From assembly GCA_964629975.1 (NCBI GenBank), contig CAZVUN010000013.1:1-38185 (forward strand): a stretch of 38,185 nucleotides of DNA. The letters are read 5' to 3'. Position 1 is the first letter of the stretch. Every line of letters starts with the position of its first letter. This stretch comes from G020354085 sp964629975. Lineage in GTDB: Bacteria > Pseudomonadota > Gammaproteobacteria > Acidiferrobacterales > Sulfurifustaceae. A model generated the notes under the pieces. It saw only the letters and a list, made by a program, of their open reading frames with translations, had not been told where the DNA came from and did no database searches. A program made the position numbers and the translations under genes. Shown here piece after piece: positions 34,310 through 38,185 of this stretch.

Positions 34310-34555
34310 AGGGAGGATTCCTTGGCGTTTTCGCTGACTCCATGCATCTCAGGCGCTGCTCGTGCGCGCTGTAGTCCACACGCCCTTACCCCTCTGCGCG
34401 GCAACCCCTCCTGCCCGAGCCACCAAAGCACTTCTCATGCCAGGTGAAAACAGTCTGACTATTCAGCTGGTTAGACAGATAGCGGGTTCGCACGCGCCAG
34501 ACCCTTGACACTCATGCAAGGACTTGGCCTCTGCGCGCCATTCCGCCGGCGGTGA
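34310..34555. other. Spacer between flgL and the sugar cassette
   Basis: This 246-base region has no supported gene. It holds the sigma-54 like promoter at 34515-34530 and otherwise mixed sequence that is visibly less GC-rich than the flagellar genes, like the adjacent acyltransferase. No T-tract terminator for flgKL is seen. Confidence 0.6.
34515..34530 (-). promoter_or_regulatory. Sigma-54 like promoter upstream of the sugar cassette
   Basis: The minus strand reads AGGCCA-AGTCC-TTGCA: essential GG and GC at ten-base spacing and a perfect -12 block, but three mismatches in the -24 block. The expected start near 34503 leaves a leader of about 195 bases before the acyltransferase gene. If real, it puts the cassette in the flagellar cascade. 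Confidence 0.5.
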
Positions 34556-35464
34556 TCAGCGCAGGAAGTCGAACAGCGACAGCCCCTGCACGCGCGTGTA
34601 GGTCTGCTGGGCGGCCTGCAGGGCCAGCATCTGGCGGTTGAGGCGGCTGACGGCGTCGGCGTAGTCGAGATCCTGCACGTCGGACAGTTGCTCCTCGAGC
34701 GTGAGGCTCAGGCTCTCGTAGGCCTGTTGCTGGGAGTCGATGGCATTGAGACGCGCGCCGACGCGGGCGCGGATCTCGAGCACGCGGCCGAGCGCGGCGT
34801 CCACGTCGTTGAGGCTCGCCTGGGTCGGGTTGTTGGCCTCGAGGCTGACGGCCAGATCGTAGAGTGTCTCGAAGGCACTCTGCACACCCCCGCCGCTCGC
34901 GGAGATCCCCAGGAACACATCCGCGCCGTGATCGCCGACCGCGACCTGGTGCGAGCGGCTGATCTGCAGTTGGCGCTGCCCCTGGTCGCCGTTGTAGCTG
35001 AAGCTGCCACCGCCGTTGTCGACGAACGCCTCGGCGGCGCCCCGGTAGAAACCGCCGAACAGGAACTCGCCGTTGGCGTCACGCGTGTTGGCCACCGCCA
35101 GCAGATCGCTCAGGCGCTGACGCACCTCGAGCGCGATGGCGGTGCGCTCGGCGGCGCTCTGGGTGCCGTTCAGGCCGCGTACCGCCAGTTCGCGCACGCG
35201 CTGCAGGATGTCGCCGGCCTGGACGAGCGCCGTTTCCTCCATTTCCAGGCGGCTGCGCGCGGCATCGCCATTTTTCTTGTACTGTGCGGCCTCGGCGAGC
35301 AGCGCCTTGAGGTTGATGGCCTGCTCGCTGCCGGCCGGGTCGTCGGCCGGCTGCACCATGCGCCGGCCGCTCGACAACTGCAGCTGGGTCTTGGCGACCG
35401 CGACCTGGTTCTCCAGGATCGCATTGACGCCCTGTTGGTGCAGCAGGCTGGTCGAGATGCGCAT
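34556..35464 (-). CDS. flgL: Hook-filament junction protein FlgL
   Basis: FlgL links the hook-side FlgK ring to the filament. The 302-residue protein begins MRISTSLLHQQGVNAI and has the flagellin-like N-terminal stretch LSSGRRMVQPADDPAGSEQAI, with D0-D1 helices at both ends and a C-terminal heptad region ending LQAAQQTYTRVQGLSLFDFLR (seen in part). AGGGAG precedes the ATG at 35464. It is 108 bases after flgK, with a repeat in the spacer. Length is typical of short FlgL proteins. Confidence 0.97.
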   Translation of the reverse strand: MRISTSLLHQQGVNAILENQVAVAKTQLQLSSGRRMVQPADDPAGSEQAINLKALLAEAAQYKKNGDAARSRLEMEETALVQAGDILQRVRELAVRGLNGTQSAAERTAIALEVRQRLSDLLAVANTRDANGEFLFGGFYRGAAEAFVDNGGGSFSYNGDQGQRQLQISRSHQVAVGDHGADVFLGISASGGGVQSAFETLYDLAVSLEANNPTQASLNDVDAALGRVLEIRARVGARLNAIDSQQQAYESLSLTLEEQLSDVQDLDYADAVSRLNRQMLALQAAQQTYTRVQGLSLFDFLR

Positions 35465-35478
35465 GACGGTCTCCCTAC

Positions 35479-35528
35479 TTCGCCGACGGGATGGAGGCGA
35501 GGGCCGCGGCGCCGGGATGCGCCGCTTG
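35479..35528 (-). repeat. REP-like spacer element flgK-flgL, related to the fliO repeat
   Basis: On the minus strand GCGGCCCTCGCCTC, three differing bases around TCCC, then TCGGCGAA match the plus-strand unit in fliO (9912-10019) at about 26 of 29 positions, and the similarity extends further left with gaps (GGCGC-rich hairpin part). The copy lies in opposite orientation in a noncoding spacer. Two sites for one sequence suggest a dispersed element family in this genome. Confidence 0.65.
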
Positions 35529-35572
35529 CGGTTTCGCTCGCCTGGTTCGCTGCGTTCGTGCGGTCAACATCG

Positions 35573-37522
35573 TCATCTCCGCAGCGTGGCGATGAGGGTC
35601 TGGAACATGGTGTCGGCGACACCAATCATCTGGGCGGCCGCCTGATAGGCCTGCTGGAAGCGCAGCATGTTGGCCGCCTCTTCGTCGAGGCTCACCCCGG
35701 AAACGGCCTCGCGCGCGGCGCTCGTCTGGTCCAGCAGGGTCTTCTGCACGTTGCTGTTGGTCTCGGCACTGCGCGTGCGTGTTGCGACGTCGGCGATGAG
35801 CGATGCGTAGGCGTCGGTGTAGCTCGCGCGCCCGCCGTCCATCATGCGCTGCGTATTGAGCGCGCCGAGCAGCAGCGCGTTGCGGTTGTCGCCCTGCCCG
35901 TTGGTGTTGGCGGCGATCGTGAAACTGTCACCGGCGCTCGGCACACCCGACACGCTGAAGGTGAACCCGCCGTGGGTCGCGAACGAAAAGGACTTGCCGC
36001 CGCTTTCCGTGGCCGGATCGTACAGGATCGGCGAGGCCGGTCCGCCGCCGACCACGAATCCCGGCACGCCCGCGCCGCCCGCGTTGGGGTCGAACGTGAG
36101 CGTGATCGTGGTCGCGAGCGGCAGGTTGTTCGTGTTGGTCACTGTGCCGGCGCTGATCCGGGCGCTGCCGGCGTTGCCGGTGGTGGCCGCTGTCCGCATC
36201 GGTGCGCCCGCCGCCACCAGCCGCGGGTCGGAAACCGACAGCCCGAAGGCCGACGCGGCCGCGCGCGTCGGGCGGATCAGGAAGCGGTCGCCCGCCGCCG
36301 GCGCGCCGGCGAGGCTCAGGTTGAGGCCCTCCGAGGCGAGCGTCGCGGGGAAGGCGGCGCCCGAGTAGACCGAGGCGTTGTCCGAAAGCCGCGTCACGGT
36401 GTAGTTCGCGCCATCGTAACCGAGCAGGTAGTCCGAGGTGCCCAGCACCGAAGGATTGCCCACCGTGACCGACACCGCGCCGGTGCCGCTGTTCAGAGCG
36501 CTCGCGGCGGCGAGCGGGCTGGTGGTGTCGATCGCGGTGAAGAAATCCGCCCCGAGATTGCCGTTGAGGTCCTGGCCGAGTGCGTGTTGCGCGTTGAACT
36601 GGCTGCTCACCACGAGCGCGATCCGTCCGAGCGCGTTGCGCGCGCCGTCGAGCACTTCGTTGCGGAACGCGATCGCGCCGCCCAGCTTGCCGCCGCCGAG
36701 CTGGGCGGTGACGTTGACGCTGCCGCTGCCGGCCGGGTAGGCAATCTCGTAGCGCGTCGAATCGTATTCGCTGCCGACGGCCAGCAGCGGTTGCGACTGG
36801 TTGCCGAGCACCAGCGTCTGCCCGTTGCCGATGAACACGTTGAGCGAGCCGTCGTCCTGCGGCACCGTATTGACGGACACCAGCTCCGCCAGCTTGCGGA
36901 CCAGTTCGTCACGCTGGTCGAGCAAGTCGTTGGGCGGCTGCCCGCCGCTCTGGCCCTGGGCCAGGACGATCTTGCCGTTGAGGTCGGCGATCGAGGCGGC
37001 GTACTGGTTGATGTCGCCGACGGTCCTGGCGATCACGGTATTGACGCTGCGCTCGACGTCGCCCAATCCCTGGTCGAGATAGTGAAAGCGGTCGGCGAGC
37101 GACTGCGCCTCGGACACCAGCACCTGGCGCGCCGGCAGCGAGCTCGGGTCATTGGCCACGGTCTGCACGGCGGCGAAGAAGCTCTGCAGGCCCGGCGCCA
37201 GCCCGGCATCGGGATCCCCCAGCAGGTTGTCGAGGCGGGCCGCAAGACTGTGATAGGTCGCGAAGCTGCTCTGCGTCGAGGTGCCGGCCTGCAGCTGCCT
37301 GGCGAGAAAATCGTCATACAGGCGCTGCACGGTTGTGGGCTGCACGCCGTTGCCGAGAAAGCCGGAACCCACGGGCGTGGGCGTGCGCGCCGCGAGCTCC
37401 ACGCGCTGGCGCGAATAGCCGGGCGTATTGACGTTGGCGATGTTGTGGCTCGTGACCGTAAGCCCGCGCTGGAAGGCGAGCAGCCCCGAGATGGCATTGC
37501 CGAGCGCGTCACCGGCGGCCAC
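35573..37522 (-). CDS. flgK: Hook-associated protein FlgK
   Basis: FlgK is the first hook-filament junction protein. The 649-residue protein has the family start NAISGLLAFQRGLTVTSHNIANVNTPGYS (key part SHNIANVNTPGYSRQRVE), a large variable centre rich in Gly, Ala and Thr (about 330-540), and the C-terminal helix EEAANMLRFQQAYQAAAQMI. Start taken as GTG at 37522, where GGAGG lies five bases upstream and the length fits; TTG at 37570 and ATG at 37552 lack good sites. A 22-codon frame with AAGGAG and ATG at 37577 overlaps this start (see finding). Confidence 0.93.
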   Translation of the reverse strand: MAAGDALGNAISGLLAFQRGLTVTSHNIANVNTPGYSRQRVELAARTPTPVGSGFLGNGVQPTTVQRLYDDFLARQLQAGTSTQSSFATYHSLAARLDNLLGDPDAGLAPGLQSFFAAVQTVANDPSSLPARQVLVSEAQSLADRFHYLDQGLGDVERSVNTVIARTVGDINQYAASIADLNGKIVLAQGQSGGQPPNDLLDQRDELVRKLAELVSVNTVPQDDGSLNVFIGNGQTLVLGNQSQPLLAVGSEYDSTRYEIAYPAGSGSVNVTAQLGGGKLGGAIAFRNEVLDGARNALGRIALVVSSQFNAQHALGQDLNGNLGADFFTAIDTTSPLAAASALNSGTGAVSVTVGNPSVLGTSDYLLGYDGANYTVTRLSDNASVYSGAAFPATLASEGLNLSLAGAPAAGDRFLIRPTRAAASAFGLSVSDPRLVAAGAPMRTAATTGNAGSARISAGTVTNTNNLPLATTITLTFDPNAGGAGVPGFVVGGGPASPILYDPATESGGKSFSFATHGGFTFSVSGVPSAGDSFTIAANTNGQGDNRNALLLGALNTQRMMDGGRASYTDAYASLIADVATRTRSAETNSNVQKTLLDQTSAAREAVSGVSLDEEAANMLRFQQAYQAAAQMIGVADTMFQTLIATLRR

Positions 37523-37577
37523 GACGCCCTCCGGCGCCCCGGCGGCGCACATCGACAAGCGGGACAACAACGGGCAT
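37509..37577 (-). CDS. Possible leader peptide ahead of flgK
   Basis: An ATG at 37577 follows AAGGAG eight bases away and opens a 22-codon frame, MPVVVPLVDVRRRGAGGRRGRR, that ends in TGA at 37509, fourteen bases past the chosen flgK GTG. Arg and Gly dominate the end. It could couple translation from flgJ to flgK or be chance. No relatives are recognised. Confidence 0.25.
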   Translation of the reverse strand: MPVVVPLVDVRRRGAGGRRGRR

Positions 37578-37589
37578 GCGGGTAACTCC

Positions 37590-38185
37590 TTATCCGGTTA
37601 ACGGCCGCTTGCCGCCAAACTTGAGGGCGGCCTGCAACGGCTCGGCGGACAGCACGCGCGCGACCTTCCCCGCGTAGTCCGGATCGGTGGCATAGCCGGC
37701 GCGCGCCAGCTCGGTCACGAAGGCGTGCGGCTCGTTGGCGCGCGCCAGGGCCGGCTGGTAGCGCGGGTTGGCACGCACGAATTCAGCGAAATCGGCGAAA
37801 CTCTCGGCATAGGATCCGTAGGCACGGAACAGCTCGCGCCGACGCACCGCCACCCCGCCCTCGTATTCCAGGGTGGAGGCCACCACCGTCGGACCGGTCC
37901 AGCGGTGGTCGGCCTTGATGCCGAACAGGTTGTGGCTCGACTGGCCATCGGGGTGGCGCATGACGGCCCGGCCCCAGCCGGTCTCGAGCGCGGCGATCGA
38001 CAGCAGCGCCTCCGCGCGCGTGCCCAGCGTGCGCGCGGCGGCTTCGGCATGCGGCGAGAGCTCGCGCACGAACGCCTGCGGATCGGCGAACGGCGCCGGC
38101 CGCGCTGCAGCCGACGCGGGCGAGGACGGGGCGCTGGGCAGGGCGGCGCGGCACTGGCAGGAGCAGGGCGTGCGGGCCGAGCCGC
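37590..38185 (-). CDS. flgJ: Peptidoglycan hydrolase FlgJ, C-terminal part (cut by window edge)
   Basis: FlgJ caps the growing rod and, through its C-terminal domain, cuts peptidoglycan to let it through. The visible part is the glucosaminidase (FlgJ_C) domain: FVRELSPHAEAAARTLG, LLSIAALETGWG with the catalytic glutamate, HNLFGIKAD, and YGSYAESFADFAEF, ending KRPLTG. The frame remains open through a Pro/Ser/Ala-rich linker to position 38185, so the N-terminal rod-binding domain lies outside. flgK follows, in the order flgJ-flgK-flgL. Confidence 0.93.
   Translation of the reverse strand, partial: GSARTPCSCQCRAALPSAPSSPASAAARPAPFADPQAFVRELSPHAEAAARTLGTRAEALLSIAALETGWGRAVMRHPDGQSSHNLFGIKADHRWTGPTVVASTLEYEGGVAVRRRELFRAYGSYAESFADFAEFVRANPRYQPALARANEPHAFVTELARAGYATDPDYAGKVARVLSAEPLQAALKFGGKRPLTG

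Noticed and set aside
34688..37585. A 965-codon plus-strand frame opposite flgL and flgK
   Set aside because: Same reason: antisense to clear FlgL and FlgK frames, biased composition, and it crosses their noncoding spacer.

Overview
The window is one unbroken flagellar and chemotaxis locus of a GC-rich gammaproteobacterium. All 37 genes lie on the minus strand, so transcription runs from the right edge to the left. The order (fliC-flaG-fliD-fliS-fliT-pilZ-fleQ-fleS-fleR-fliEFGHIJ-fliK-fliLMNOPQR-flhB-flhA-flhF-flhG-fliA-cheYZA), a FleQ-type master regulator, a CheZ phosphatase and several sigma-54 style promoters point to a polar flagellum controlled as in Pseudomonas or Vibrio. The genus cannot be fixed from this sequence; a Chromatiales-like or related high-GC lineage is my inference.

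Right end (about 34.5-38.2 kb): the muramidase half of FlgJ, cut by the window edge, then the hook-filament junction proteins FlgK and FlgL. Next (28.9-34.3 kb) is a compact three-gene sugar cassette: a hexapeptide-repeat acyltransferase, a DegT-family aminotransferase and a 1214-residue glycosyltransferase with several catalytic modules. It sits between flgL and the flagellin gene, where Pseudomonas keeps its flagellin glycosylation islands, and is best read as a small flagellin glycosylation island. The genes overlap (ATGA, TAATG) and a sigma-54 like promoter lies upstream.

Middle (22.7-28.8 kb): a short flagellin with a perfect sigma-28 promoter and a second, weaker upstream copy, then flaG, fliD (cap), fliS and fliT (chaperones), an atypical PilZ protein and fleQ. 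fleQ ends in a strong intrinsic terminator. fleS-fleR then start from their own sigma-54 promoter and run into fliEFGHIJ (MS ring, switch, export ATPase).

Left (1-14 kb): fliK and fliL each have a sigma-54 like promoter. They lead into the switch genes fliM-fliN, the export gate (fliO, P, Q, R, flhB, flhA), the polar placement and number pair flhF-flhG, the sigma factor fliA, and cheY, cheZ and the 5' part of cheA. The implied cascade is FleQ and sigma-54, then FleS/FleR and sigma-54, then FliA for the filament.

Points beyond routine annotation: tandem CheA linker motifs that match the CheY-binding ends of FliM and CheZ from the same window; a 54-bp tandem repeat inside fliO, related to a spacer repeat between flgK and flgL; a second small repeat family next to the start codons of fliF, fliR and fliO; a sigma-54 like promoter on fleQ itself; and the sugar cassette. 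No tRNA, rRNA, CRISPR array, insertion sequence or prophage gene was seen.
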